Under the pieces are notes generated by a model. It searched no databases, was not told where the DNA came from, and saw nothing but the letters and a program-made list of their open reading frames with translations. 64,000 nt of DNA from Liopterus haemorrhoidalis. Its lineage: Eukaryota > Arthropoda > Insecta > Coleoptera > Dytiscidae. Within the stretch, counting starts at the first letter, position 1. Every line of letters begins with the position of its first letter. Location: the NCBI GenBank assembly GCA_963971575.1, contig OZ020618.1, positions 45,894,509 through 45,958,508 on the forward strand, in the 5' to 3' direction. Made by a program: the position numbers and the translations under genes. Shown here piece by piece: positions 11,043 to 22,639 of the stretch.

Positions 11043-11977
11043 CAAGGTGTCTCAAAAGAAATTTTATATTTAGTGGATCGATTAAAAAAAAAGAAAGCCG
11101 TATATAGAAAAAATGTTTATTAATTATTAAAATACACTTTTTGTGGATTTATTTCTTAAAAATAATATCGTCTAAATGTAGACCATCGCGTTCTCAGCAC
11201 TCATTTAATCGAACAGTAAAATTACTTATGACGTCTCGGCAGGTGGACTCAGGGATGGCTGCCATTTCGTGACGGATATTTTCTTTCAAATGCGCCAGTG
11301 AAGTCGGTTTATTGGCGTATACTTTAGATTTAAGATAACCCCATAGGAAAAAGTCCATAGGGGTTAAATCTGGACTGCGTGGAGGCCAATTTATGTCACC
11401 TCTCCGGGAGATCAATTTGCCTGAGAAAATCACCTGATTTACGAAATTAAGCCTCTGACTGGCATCTTGGGGCTTTAATTCTTGCACCAATTGAATTTTG
11501 TAGGGGTGCAGCTTTAGGTCTTTGTGCATAATGCGATGTAATGATGATCTATGCACATTTAAAGCACTTGCGCGCTTCTGAATTGAAAGGTTCGGGTCGT
11601 CACGAACAGACTGATTAACATTCTCCACGTTTTCTACCGTTTTTGATGACCAAGGTAGCCCGGATTTTGATTTATCCAGCGTTGTACCAGTCTCTTCAAA
11701 CTTTTCAACCCAATGTCGAATGAGAGGAATGCTTGGCGCATCATTTAAGTGGCGAAAACCTCGAATACTGCAGAATTTTCTACGCGCTACAGTCGTCGAA
11801 TCACCGTTTTTGTAAAACTCTCGCACGCATAACGCGCGGTCTGCTCCCGAGAAACGCTCCATAGAGACGGAATTCCCAAGAGCCAGGCTACCGATTGACA
11901 TAACCCCCGCGCCCCTCGGATACGTTGCGTTCACGCAGTAAGCTAAATAAATATAAAATTTCTTTTGAGACACCTTG
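11043..11977 (-). mobile_element. Mariner-superfamily element, internally deleted (935 bp)
   Basis: TIRs CAAGGTGTCTCAAAAGAAAT at the left and the reverse complement at the right, nearly identical over about 25 bp, with TA on both sides. It is inserted cleanly in family H copy A: the flanks (cacacttg / caactctttg) rejoin to the sequence seen in copies B and C. Confidence 0.92.
11194..11862 (-). CDS. DD41D-type transposase lacking its catalytic core
   Basis: An open frame from MERFSGADRALCVREFYKNG (about 11862) to TGA at 11194-11196. The N-terminal helix-turn-helix (DUF4817-like; RRKFCSIRGF then PSIPLIRHWVEKFEETG) and second DNA-binding region (NLSIQKRASALNVHRSSLHR) are intact. The sequence then jumps from RLNFVNQVIFSGK directly to LISRRGDINWPPRSPDLTPM DFF, so about 90-100 residues holding the first two catalytic aspartates are missing while the frame stays open. 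The C-terminus WGYLKSKVYANKPTSLAHLK is normal. It might make a DNA-binding protein that recognises its own TIRs but cannot cut. An in-frame start further upstream (11997) lies outside the element and is unlikely to be used. No evidence of expression can be read from sequence. Confidence 0.7.
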   Translation of the reverse strand: MERFSGADRALCVREFYKNGDSTTVARRKFCSIRGFRHLNDAPSIPLIRHWVEKFEETGTTLDKSKSGLPWSSKTVENVENVNQSVRDDPNLSIQKRASALNVHRSSLHRIMHKDLKLHPYKIQLVQELKPQDASQRLNFVNQVIFSGKLISRRGDINWPPRSPDLTPMDFFLWGYLKSKVYANKPTSLAHLKENIRHEMAAIPESTCRDVISNFTVRLNEC

Positions 11978-12999
11978 TACAACTCTTTGAGCCACATATA
12001 GGAAAACTATAAAGAGTTCAAAAAAAGATATCGGGAGAAAAAATAAACAAATATAGGCTACTCCAAACATTTAAGCGGAACAAAATGGAGCTGAAGTGGG
12101 CTATTGCTAGACGAAATGATGAAAAGCCTCATTTTAAACATTAAAATTTACAAGTTTTCTAAATCTAGTTTCGTTGAAATCAAAAAAAGACTATATGTTT
12201 TACTGAAAAAATAATTATTTTTAAAAATATCTAGTTATGTATCTATTATTAAATATTACATATTAAAAATGTAAATGAAACGTCTTAATACCTGGATAGA
12301 CAAATTTTTATTTTTGAAAAATCAATTGTTTTCCGAAAATGTGTCAAAAAACTTTTGTCCCCCACCCTATTTCCCAGAAGGATTCATCTAAAAATCTGAA
12401 ATATTTTTGATTGATGGAAACCTGAATAATTCAACAGGAACTTATGATCAGATCGTGTCAAATATAATTTTTTTGTGTCATTGAAAAAAATTTCGTTTAA
12501 AATTTATTTTGTGGTATCAAATGAAAATTCTTAAGGTATAGATTAAGGAACGGATAGTAGTATTTTAAAATGTCTCGATATAAGTAGTATTTTTACAAAA
12601 AAAAAAATGTGCCAAAAAAATACCTTGTCCCACAACTTTAACCCAGGAGGGTCAATATGAAAATCTGAAAAAATTCTGACTAACGCACATTAATGTGAAC
12701 CCAAATAGTAACACCGGAATTTTTCTTCTGATAGTTATTTCGAAATTAATCGAATTTCGAAACACCGTGCTTACAGTATTTATCTAACTGACTAGAACAA
12801 CTGAATAGCTATGGCTGGTCTTGATGCAAACACACCTCAAGCATAGTTGTTGTCTCTAGATTGAAGTTCGTCAGTTATTATTTCAAATGTTATCGAAATT
12901 TAAGATTTTTAATATGTACCCACAATTAATGATTACTCACTAAATATCTACAAAACCCTGAACTGTGCGAAAATTCACACTTCACCTCAATTTTTTAAT

Positions 13000-13795
13000 A
13001 TAATTAATAATACCACTTCTACCAAGGGTAGAGGTACGAGGCAAATCCGATAATATAGAATTTTATTTGTCCGAAAATTAGTCTTTTTTATTTTAAACTA
13101 ATATACTCGTATATCCTAGTCATATAGATGGGCTGTGTTAAGTGCAAATAGCTTTCGTTGTTTACGCCAATTTTAACTAACATTTTCATTAAATTTTGGG
13201 TTCGTACCTAGGGTGTACAACCATTCGTCAGAACACAATATTAGCCCTTAGCGCGAAGTAGAACGTGTTAAAACCAATTTTTACTATGCCAGCATATACA
13301 TATATATTTTTCTTTTTTTGTGTATTTTGTTCTGTTCAGTTTGCGTGTCTCCAACATCTTAGTAAGCTACTAACCATTATCCGTAATGTTCTTTTATAAG
13401 TTATTTATTATTTTAATGTTGGTATTTCTGGTTTTGAAGTAATAGTGGTTGTTAATATGTTGGCAGCAATGGAACGGTAGCCGTTTAGTGTAAGGCTTAA
13501 CGGCGGCGCGTAACGTGAGTCTACCCTGGAGCAGAGCTCGTGGGAATCAACAGATATTGGACAGGGCCGGACGTTCTTCAGTAAAAAAGTTGTCTACGCC
13601 TCATGATTATTAAAATTTAAACTTAATGCTGCAAATCACCAGTCGCTTATTGTAGACTTTATTATGTACATAAAAAATAAATTTTCAACGTTTCAACAGC
13701 GCACCATTTTGATTTTAACCATCGTCATTTTAGCACTCATCAAAAGTCCGAAGTAGTCAACAGTCACAGTAACTAATGGGAATATTTCTTCTTCT
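13000..13795. other. Unassigned DNA
   Basis: AT-rich apart from a GC-rich patch at about 13490-13570. No coding signal recognised. Confidence 0.5.
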
Positions 13796-13799
13796 TCTT

Positions 13800-14222
13800 A
13801 AGCCTCTTAAATCAATTTCTGAATATAGGCCTTCAAAAACTCTTTCTATTTAACTCTATTTCCAGGTGTACGAGTCCAAACTAAACCAGCAGTTCTTTTC
13901 AAATCATCATTCCAGTGCATTTATGGCATTCCTCTTCCTCTTTTATGCTCATAGGGATGCAAGTCTATAATTTGTTCGACTCCAGAAATCTGAGTCACTT
14001 CTTTGTATCTGTCTGCGTAGGTCCATTCGAACGAAGCAGCTCGAATGCCGACAACAGCCACTTTGGTAATTGCTCTCACCCTTTAATTTCTGTATTAATC
14101 CCATTTTATTGTGCCAATCATTACTTTTTCTATTTGCCTCTCTGCGTCTCTCAACATTTCTATGCTGGCTTTGGTGAGTGTCTAATTTTCTGTACCATAC
14201 ATTATAGTTGGCAAAACACTGA
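13800..14222 (-). pseudogene. LINE reverse transcriptase C-terminal fragment
   Basis: Read on the minus strand the sequence gives VLPTIMYGTEN, then TLTKASIEMLRDAERQIEKV, RVRAITKVA and RPGNRVK-like degenerate text. This pattern (PTIxYGxExWTL followed by ERxIxKxMIG) is the region just after the reverse transcriptase palm in LINE proteins that end in a GRPxxxWxD tail. Several frameshifts and stops are present. It is distinct from the neighbouring fragment because the same protein region appears twice in succession. Confidence 0.55.
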
Positions 14223-14227
14223 TCGAA

Positions 14228-14990
14228 TCAGTCAGGTTGACTTTTGGCCTCACTCAAATAAGCCCTCCATCTCGATCTATTCAATGTCAAGTCTTGCCAA
14301 GTACCCTGTATACCAATACTTGTGTGATCTTCGGTTAGCTGATCTATATATATCTTGCGAGGTCTTCCCACTGGTCGACAGGTATTCAATCTTCGTTTCC
14401 ATATCTTCGTAACCATTCTGTCCTCCATAATCCTCACAACGTGTCCTATCTACTGTAATCGTCTGCCTCTGAGTTCTTGGGTGATATTTGGCCTTGAGTA
14501 CAGTTCTCGGATTTATTTGTTCTTACGGATTCTCCATTCACCATTAATTTGAATGGGTTCAAAGATTCTGCGTACTATTTTATTTTCGAAAACTAAAAAC
14601 CTGTAACCAAAGGCTGTCCAACAAAATAGTATTCGTCTTTTGATCTATTCTTTTTGGTTCGGTTTCCCAATTCTATACGCTGTCCTAGGTAGATGTACTC
14701 ATGAAAATGTTCTATTTCCTTGTTTCTCACCATGAATTTTATCGTGTCTCCGGGATACATGACCTTAGTTTTTGTGTGTTCATTTTAAGACCAACTTTTC
14801 TGAACATTACATGGTCAATAATATTGTCATATCTCAAAATATTGACAATAATATTCATCAGACCACTGTCTAACCTATCCTTTATCCATGTTTCAAATAT
14901 ATCTATCCATGCTCCAGTAATGCTTAAGAATCAAAATGGATATTTTTCGGATCTGGATTGATGTCAATACTTATCGTCACTTAGGGCACC
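14228..14990 (-). pseudogene. LINE reverse transcriptase C-terminal part
   Basis: Minus-strand reading in order: KVGLKMNTxKTKVMYPGDTI, FMVRNKEIEHFHEYIYLGQR, then RRIFEPIQINGEWRIRKNKE, then MEDRMVTKIWKRRLNTCRPV, and last GRPRKIYIDQLTEDHTS with LTLNRSRWRAYLSEAKS. This is the usual order KTKxM, EYxYLGQ, NGEWRxRxN, GRPRKxWxD, DRxRWR for the C-terminal third of a LINE reverse transcriptase (RTE-like; clade not certain). Frameshifts separate the blocks; only the last 69 residues are in one frame. Confidence 0.7.
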
Positions 14991-14994
14991 GTAG

Positions 14995-17900
14995 GGCACA
15001 CTTAGGGCACCAGTGATTCGCTACCTGGGCGCCGTAGGAATACGAAAAAGGTACCAAGAACTTTGTAAAATAATTTACCGTTCTTCCACCTCTCATAAAC
15101 CGTAAGCTGGTCACCCCCTTTCTCATCTGGAGAATTAAAATGAATATTAAAATCGTAGTGATCTCTTATAATGTTACAAATTAACACCTTAATGACACTG
15201 ACAAAAATGAAGCATACGTTATTTTGTAGACATGGCAAATCTTGTAACAAAGATGTGACGATGGAAGTGATTTGCAAGTTCAGTAAGAGCCGTATATTTT
15301 ACTTGTATTGGTTTTAAAAATATGATGTATCATTTGAAAGTTGTTACCATATCATCCATCATTTCATACGTAAAATCAGTTTGATGAGAGCTTCTTCTTA
15401 GATTTGAAACAATCCTAACCCGTCCCTGTTTTCTATAAACCGTGTAAAATAAAACAATACCCTCATAAGTTTTCAATATACGGAAATTATGATATTGAGG
15501 GAATTGCTACCAGGAGCAACATAAACGCACGTGCACGTTTTCTTAGGGTAAAAATATACAGTACATAGTGGAGTGTGTAGTTTTGATCATGTTCAGGCGA
15601 CTTCTGCCCGATGTAATAGCTGGACTTACGAACTCGGGCACCCGTGAGAACGCAAACTTGTTTCCATGAAATTTATAAACTCGGAAGTTTACGCAAGTGT
15701 TTTGTGAATACAACCTGCACTAAATTCTCACTAAATTATATTTATTATTGTATTGGTGTTGGAAATATTTAATGTTTAAAAGCTTTGTTCAACCATAATA
15801 CCATTAGGCACAAATGGTGATATGTTTACCAGAGGATTGGAAATTGGTATTATTATTTTATGAGAACTGCACACCATGTTAGCCAATCCCAAAACGATAA
15901 TCTTGCGGAAAAATATTTAGAACAGGCCAAAACTACTTTGTAAGAATGAAGTGGATCACAAGAAATATTGGGATGTCCAAGTCCAAACAAACCTAAAAGA
16001 CGCAAGAAAGTAGAAGAGACCACCGTCTACCTTGCACCAGCAACGACGAAAGCAGAGTCAGGAAGCCACAGACCCAGGGCACTTCGCTATAAGGGTCACC
16101 AAACCATACAAAAATATTTTGAATAGCTGTTCTAGAAATATATTTGGATATATTTCTATATAACACATTTGCATTCTATAGCTAATTTTGGCGGCATATT
16201 TATGTTAGCAGCCTGTGGCCGAAGACATTAACTCATTTGTATTTGCTGTTTAACCTCTAGGCAAGTGTATGGACAATGGACATTGGCGCAACTCCTGCCT
16301 ATGTCTAATAATTAGTATACAAAATATTTATACAGTTACAGGTTCTGCTTAGCTGTTCGCAATATGCCATAAACTGTAGGTGACTTTCTGTGTACGCTAA
16401 AAAATGGACGTGTTACTGACCATATTACTCCTGAATGTATACAGATTGCAAATATGGTCACTCAATAAGGGACATCAGAGTCTTATATTTCACATTTAAT
16501 GTCACATTTATCATAGTGATATTTTTAATTATATTGTTGCTTACCAGTATTGTTAGCACGAATCAAAGAAAAATCGACTTACCTGAAACAAAAATAAATA
16601 AATAAAAATAATGAAAAATATATTTGGAGGTAAAATAATTTTTAAAACATTTCCCTAATATGATTAACTTTATCGCAAAATAATTTTTAAGAATCCCGCA
16701 ACAAAATGCTGCCAATTTTTTAAATTAATATAATTTCAAAAATTTCGTAATATTCAAATTATCGGATAATATTTAGGTACCAATTTCGGAGTTGGCAATT
16801 AAAATTCCGGAAAACTAATAACAGGGTCGTGTTTAGGAGTAAAAACACCCCAAAATATTGAATTTCAATGCAACCAAACTAATTTAATTTTTTTACCATG
16901 GAAACTTTCTTGGGTCGTAGATTATTTTTCGAATTTTACAGATTTAGAATTTCACAGATAATTCGCGGGTGCCCAGAAAACTCCAAGCTAAATTTTAACC
17001 CTCTGGGTCACCAAGGGAGTATCAAATAAACCTTAGGAAGGACATAAGAAATTGGTATGTCTCTTATCTTATATTGCAAATAATTGAAACCTGAATTTAA
17101 ATAAATTTTAGTAAATAAATACATTATTGTTTCAAAGTTTTTTTTTAGTATATCCAAACATACACAATGTGACATACGTTCTCATTTAAAAAACCAAAGT
17201 TGTCTTTGATATCCTGTACTTCTGTTTTCTCCCAGAAAATTTCAATACTGCCATTCGATTCTTTGATTAATTTTTGGTTATCAAATTTTTTTCCACCCTG
17301 ATCACACGTCGCGTTTTCGATAAAAATCGTTAATATAATAAAAAAAGTTAAAAAATCTTAATATACCCTGTATATAGATTTTATTCAGATAACCCACTTA
17401 TATGTTTAATAGATAATTATAATAATAGATCCCTATTTTCTAGATGGCGCATAGAGTAGAGAAGGAAAATTATCAATTTCTAGATCTTCGGCACTATATT
17501 AGTCGGGTGGTACACGTAATATTTCGACTGGTACTAGTACTAGTACTAGTACCCTTATATAAAGAGGTTAAAATTTGACATCAAACAAAAAGGCCGAATC
17601 ATCGTTGAACTATCTGTAAAGTATTTGTAAAAAGAAAATTCTGTAATAGTGCTCGGGTTTTGAACTATCATTTCTGTGCTCCATAGACAACTGTCTTCCC
17701 ACAAAGCCACAGTAACCCTTAATATCCAGTTGCATATTAAAAATGACTTAAACAGTATGGTGACAATATATTACTTGGCATTATTTCCCTATTGTTATTC
17801 TTTCTTTATACTCTTTTCAATGTAATTCAAAAATATTACAAAGCCATAATAAAAATTATATTTCAGACATTCATTATATTATAAAAGTTTCTATAGTATT

Positions 17901-18440
17901 TTAATCGGCCATCTATAGGACAAATCGCAAAGCAGTAAGCGGAGATGACTGTCGAGATACGAATTGGCCATTGGTTTTGATTTATTGACAACAGCTTTCT
18001 TCCCCTTCAAGGCTTTGAATTTTGATGGCCATTTCGATAACCGATCACGAAAAACTGGATAAAGGTTGACATGGTTTAGTCAATTCAAGTACATTATAAG
18101 GAAAATTAAAAATCATTTTGTAAATAAAAGGAATAAATATGGCATTTCAATCTTCAATCTGTTTTATACAAAATTTGATCTGAAATTTTTACGAAAGACA
18201 AAATTTTAAAGACTTAAAGATGGAATGCAGTACCTATTAATTAGCAAGACATATACAACTTCCTTCTTTCTATACGATTATTTGATCGACTAACATTGGC
18301 ACAGGAATCCTCATTGTTCCTTGGTCTTTTGAATACTTCCATGTATTTAGTTTTCGCCTCGTTTATCTCCAGTCCAGAACTTGCTTCTTTTCCTAATTCT
18401 TCAGATATCTTGCTTATTGTCTTTTTGTTTCTGCCAATGA
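14995..18440. other. Long stretch without recognisable genes
   Basis: No domain or element recognised over 3.4 kb. A 91-residue minus-strand frame at 15002-15277 and GC-richer patches near 15500-15680 and 15950-16100 are unassigned. A perfect 24-bp palindrome built of TACTAG units lies at 17530-17553, followed by TATATAAAG. Confidence 0.5.
17530..17566 (+). promoter_or_regulatory. Palindrome next to TATA-like box
   Basis: GGTACTAGTACTAGTACTAG TACC is perfectly self-complementary, and CCTTATATAAAG follows within six bases. The TATA-like match fits a core promoter or the U3 of a retroelement. No initiator or downstream gene was recognised, so function is a guess. Confidence 0.25.
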
Positions 18441-18595
18441 TACAGTGAATTTATTCTTTTACGCAACATGTACTATGTCATTACCATGGATATAGTTTTT
18501 GACAGCAATATAAATCGTGTTCATTTTCATTTGCAATATAGAAAAAACCATATTTACTAGCAAAATCAAAATATTTTATTGAAAATACAAATTTA

Positions 18596-18630
18596 AAAAT
18601 AATAATAATAATAATAATAAATAAATAACT
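18596..18630. repeat. (AAT)n/(AAAT)n low-complexity tract
   Basis: AATAATAATAATAAT run just past the transposase stop codon, inside the element's left end. Confidence 0.85.
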
Positions 18631-18639
18631 AATAAAAAC

Positions 18640-19816
18640 TTATAATAAATGTTCAAAAGTTTCTCCGTTTACTTGCATACAAAATGTTAAGCGATCATAA
18701 AAATGATTCAAAACATTCAGCAATTGCTCTTGAGATATATTGTTGGATGCTTAAACAATTGTCTTGCAGTTCATCAACATCCATAAGTTCTTCATTATAT
18801 ACTTTGGCCTTTAAATATCCCCAATAAAAAAAATCATTGGGTGCCAAATCCGGAGATCTCGCTGGCCAATTCATCGACCCTCCTCTTCCAATGCAGCTTT
18901 TTGGGAAAGTTCTATGTAAATATTCTTTAACTATTCTAGAATAATGGACTTGTGCGCCATCATGTTGAAACCATACTTGTCCATTAATATTCAGGTTTCG
19001 CAACGCAGGTAATATTTGATTTTGCAAAAGGGCTAGATATTTTGCGGCATTAAGGTTACCGTCAATAAAAAAAAGACCCTATAATATTGGTTTCTATTAT
19101 CCCTGCCCAAACATTTAATGCGGATTTTGAGTTCGGGAGGAATGAAACAAATGTAAATTTTCTCGACTCCAGTACCTAAAATTTTGTCTGTGCACTTCAC
19201 CATTTAGAGTAAACGTTGCTTCGTCTGTAAATAAAATTTTGTGAAGCATTGTTGGGTCGGAATAAATTTTTTCAAACAATTCAAAACAAAAATCCATACG
19301 TACTGCTGCGTCCCTTTCTTACAATTCTTGATGATTTTGAAATTTGTATGATCGAAACTTTTCTTTTTTTAAGAAGTTAAAAACAGATCCAGTACTGACA
19401 CCAACGGTTTGTGCAATTGATCTTAAAGTATTTTGATTGTTTTCTTCCACTTGTAATAATATTTCCAACTGCTTCTCTTCTGTAAGCACGTGGGATGTTG
19501 TTCTTTTTTTATTATGTTTTGACTTAAGACATCCTTCGCGATGAAATTTATTAACTAGTCTTGAAATTGTAGAGGGATTTGGTATTGGCCGATCTGGATA
19601 AGCTGCACTAAATACAGCAAAAACTTCTCTTAAACTCATTTGGGAATTATACCAAGTTACCATCATTATTTTTTCTTCATCTGTATATACATGTTGATTA
19701 ATTTTTAAATCAGTAATGAGCGAAAGTATACACACTAATCGTCTATGTTGCAAATGAAAATGAACACGATTTATATTGCTGTCAAAAACTGTATCCATGG
19801 TAATGACATAGTACAT
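18640..19816 (-). pseudogene. DD41D-type transposase, nearly complete
   Basis: The reading begins in the right TIR (an ATG at 19816; the true start may be the VYTDEEKIMMVTWYNSQ region). The helix-turn-helix part runs SLREVFAVFSAAYPDRPIPN then STISRLVNKFHREGC, and the second DNA-binding part RSIAQTVGVSTGSVFNFL. The catalytic blocks follow: FTDEATF (D1), WFQHDGAQVHYS (D2) and SPDLAPNDFFYWGYLKAKVY (D3). D2 to D3 spacing is 41 residues. Three lesions are visible: an in-frame stop at 19319-19321, a frameshift at about 19115-19125 (before NVWAGIIETNIIG) and another near 18705, after which VNGETFEHLL and TAA 18640-18642 complete the C-terminus. With so few lesions an intact relative may exist elsewhere in the genome. 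Confidence 0.85.
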
Positions 19817-19844
19817 GTTGCATAAAAGAATAAATTCACTGTAT

Positions 19845-20755
19845 CAATGTCATTGCTAGGCATTTATAGTGTTATTATGGTTTAATTTTAAGTTTATATT
19901 AACCCTTCTGAAGACATCCAGTGCAATATTAACTAATAGAGTTACCAGTGGATCGCCTTGTCTAAAATAACATAAATGCGGATATGGTACAAGAATAAAA
20001 ATAAGAAGAACAAATGGCGCTCTAACACAAAAAATGTAAAACCTGTCACCTTTTTGAATAAACTATGTGTAGTTATCAAAATGAAACGCCAATATAATTC
20101 GCTGAACAAGATATTCAAAATATGAACTCATGTGTGACTTGTATATAATGTAAATAAAAATTTTATCGCTCACAAAATTCTTGTTTTGTTTATTAGGAAG
20201 TATGTTAGATGTAATCTCCCTTTGATATATTGATTTAAAATTAGTAGATAACAAACAATATTTAGTAGAGTGAACATATGACATTTCTCTTCGTTGACAT
20301 GTTTTCGTTAAGATATGCTTTCGTTTCAGCCACGAAACGATATGAATAATCAAAATATAATTACCATTCGTTTATTTAGAACATATTTAACGTTAGTTGC
20401 TTTTATATTAAGTAAAATGGACCGTACTAAACAATATTTAAATATAAATACTGGGTACTTTTATCCATTTTATAAATATGAACTATGAATAAAAGTATGC
20501 AAAAGATGGTTTCCAGTATTGCATCAGAAGACATTTCCTAATCTTTAAAAAAATTACATATTAGTCGAAAAAACAATCAATTTTTGTACAACATAAAAAT
20601 ATTACGCGTTAACTACAACGATTACAGCGCCTACTTTTCATTGTACATATTAACGAGCCGCATCAGAACTAATCAACACAATTCAAGCACGATATTTTTA
20701 ATTTTCAAAGTCGCTGTATATCCAGCTAACTAGAAAATTTTAGACAAACTAAAAA
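19845..20755. other. Unassigned AT-rich DNA
   Basis: No recognised coding region; a 96-residue frame at 20063-20353 has no motif. Confidence 0.5.
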
Positions 20756-20759
20756 TTCA

Positions 20760-21130
20760 GTTCTCAGTCATTCTTTTTAGTTCCACGTACGTGTTGTAAT
20801 TCATGCCTTCCATTATCTGTTTCATGTACTCTAGCCTTGGTCAAGCCCTACAGTTCTTTCCCTCAACTGCTCCTTCCAGTATCGTTTTCACCAGTCCTTC
20901 GTGTCCCATGTCCAATCAACACATCTCTTCTTTTCTGCAACATTCTCCACAGACATGGTTCCTCTTCCATTTGCCGCAATACTTCTTCATTCGTCACTCT
21001 ATATCTACTCATCGAATTTTTCATATTATTCGATAGCACCACATTTCGAATGCTTCCATCTTCTTTTTTTCTGTCACTCCTAGTTTCCAAGTTTCACTCT
21101 TCCGTGCAGTAATATGCTCAAGCAAAGGTA
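20760..21130 (-). pseudogene. LINE C-terminal fragment
   Basis: Minus-strand text WKLGVTERKKMEAFEMWCYR, then RISxVDRVTNEEVLRQMEEE and LQKRRDVLIGHGTRR. This is the LYGCExWTL...LEAFEMWCYRRxLxISW...TNEEVLxRM...KRRKLxYLGHxxR block that follows the reverse transcriptase domain in a common insect LINE group. The 75-residue frame 21090-20863 holds most of it. Truncated at both ends. Confidence 0.65.
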
Positions 21131-21435
21131 TTAAACAGGTTATTTCTTAGTATTTTCTTTATGTTGTTAGACATGTTGTTATCTACGGTGAACAAGCATA
21201 AACACGAATATTTATACGAACATTAACTGATCGATAAATTTCATTCGGTTTTACATACGCAGAGTCTGCGGTGAAATTACTAAATGCTAACGCTGCGCGC
21301 CACATCTTTACAAAGCTCTCTCCAAAACTTACCGTGCTCGCCCGACCCCGTTTAATGACCCCTTATTTTATCCTGCGTTGTCTTCCTTCTTCCAACAGCC
21401 GAATCTTATATCATGACACATATTTTCTTTGCTGG
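21131..21435. other. Unassigned DNA
   Basis: May include a few more degenerate LINE codons next to 21130; otherwise nothing recognised. Confidence 0.4.
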
Positions 21436-21439
21436 ATAT

Positions 21440-21635
21440 AATCCCTTTCTCTGGAACTGAGTACTGTAGGCAAACATTTGTCAGTGTACTATTTAGCAAT
21501 AACAGTCTTCTGTCCATACAGATTAACTGCCTTTACCAGGCCCATACTTGTAAAGAATACTGCATTCATTACTTTCTGCATAGCTTGCTGCTTCTTGGTT
21601 ATTGTTAAACTTTCCCCATCTTCATGAAGCCATAC
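21440..21635 (-). pseudogene. Mariner transposase middle fragment
   Basis: One minus-strand frame reads WLHEDGESLTITKKQQAMQK, then VMNAVFFTSMGLVKAVNLYG, then QKTVIAK-stop-YTDKCLPTVL. The order KVM-FF-GLVK-GQKTV-WYTxxCLP is the block between the first and second catalytic residues of mariner transposases. No TIR or second catalytic motif is seen nearby. The mariner subfamily cannot be assigned. Confidence 0.6.
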
Positions 21636-22139
21636 ATAACTCTATTCGCGTATAAATAGGTCGAAATTTTTGTAACTTTTTCCACTTCAGCATGCGTTAC
21701 GGATATCAGTTCGCTGTTTTAGCAATCCAGTATTGTAGAACTTGATATAAAGAATCGTTTATATGGTCAAACACGCGTATAGCCTCTTCGTTTCCTAAGA
21801 TTACACGTGCCGATGACGTCCCAAATTGAAAGATCGCAAGAAGACGCAGAAATTATCATGCGTACATCTACGGTCTATCACGTGATTCTGTTGCCATGTG
21901 CTCCCGAATGTTAAACGCGTAGCAGTAAGCGTTTATCCTAATTTCGTCACGCTCGATTTTCGGGAACGGTATTCATACCAGCTGCGCATGAAGACATTTT
22001 GCACGTCAGAAAAAAAGGACATTTAGATTATTTTGTCTCATACAAAATATGGACTAATTATAATAATAATGATCTTCTTTTTCTTCTATGTTTATTGGCT
22101 TGGGTTTCCCATTCCGCCAGTGCTTAGCTGAATTATGAA

Positions 22140-22520
22140 TTACAAATTTCCTCTTATTGCGTGCAAGTAGAGTAAAATTATATTGCATATTTCAGGGGTT
22201 GGTCGAGATAATGTTTTCATGGATAATGGTGTCTCAATTGTTTTTCTCAGTTCTCGGTATAATTTGGAGGAGTGTTGGTAATTGTTGGGGCAGTTGAATA
22301 AAATATGCTCAACAATACCTGGCTCTCCACAAGGGCAGAGGTTGGAGGCTATCACATTGATTTTGTTCAAGTGGACTTGATTAAAACGGACTCGGATGAT
22401 TGTTGAGGTGATTTTCTTATCTAGCTGTAAATTATGGAACCATAGTTTTACGGTTGACCATGTAAGATTGTATAGAGTAGAAATATGAGCCTTTTTGCTG
22501 AGTGGAGATGTCCTATTCAT
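22140..22520 (-). pseudogene. LINE C-terminal zinc-knuckle fragment
   Basis: A 126-residue open frame. It contains LDKKITSTIIRVRFNQVHLN followed by CPCGEPGIVEHILFNCPNN, which is CX(1)C-spaced cysteines with HX4C, the C-terminal knuckle of I/jockey-group LINEs that usually follows an RNase H domain. The RNase H motifs themselves are not evident. It starts inside the protein, so this is a 5'-truncated copy. It differs in sequence from the FRCGxEER family. Confidence 0.65.
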
Positions 22521-22639
22521 GTTGCCATTTTGAAAATATCTCGTTATGTATTACTGGCAAAAGATCTTTAAAGGGGGGCTTGCTTGATGTATGGTATAAT
22601 TATCAATACTGCATGCCAAACTGGCCCCCGGCTAGTGTG

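Larger units (their letters stand above)
10923..12997 (+). mobile_element. Family H repeat, copy A, split by a mariner
   Basis: Starts GGTACGACCAAAAAAACTTT with a CTGTCTGTCC patch and GTAGAAATTGTAGCCAAA, and ends near CTACAAAACCCTGAA followed by AAAATTCACACTTCACCT. These match both ends of copies B and C. The interior is divergent and seems to hold two related modules (about 12290-12480 and 12490-12740), each with the TTTTGTCCC...CCCA phrase. It lacks the tRNA-like segment of B and C. Confidence 0.75.
18443..19841 (-). mobile_element. Tc1/mariner element, DD41D-type, long TIRs (1,399 bp)
   Basis: Left end CAGTGAATTTATTCTTTTAC, right end its inverse, each flanked by TA. The TIRs extend about 100 bp with only two or three mismatches, longer than typical mariner TIRs, and both contain TTACCATGGATA and CGTGTTCATTTTCATTTGC. 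The near identity of the TIRs and the small number of coding lesions suggest a fairly recent insertion. Confidence 0.92.

Noticed and set aside
13915..14412. 165-residue plus-strand protein
   Set aside because: It is antisense to two LINE fragments with recognisable motifs on the minus strand.
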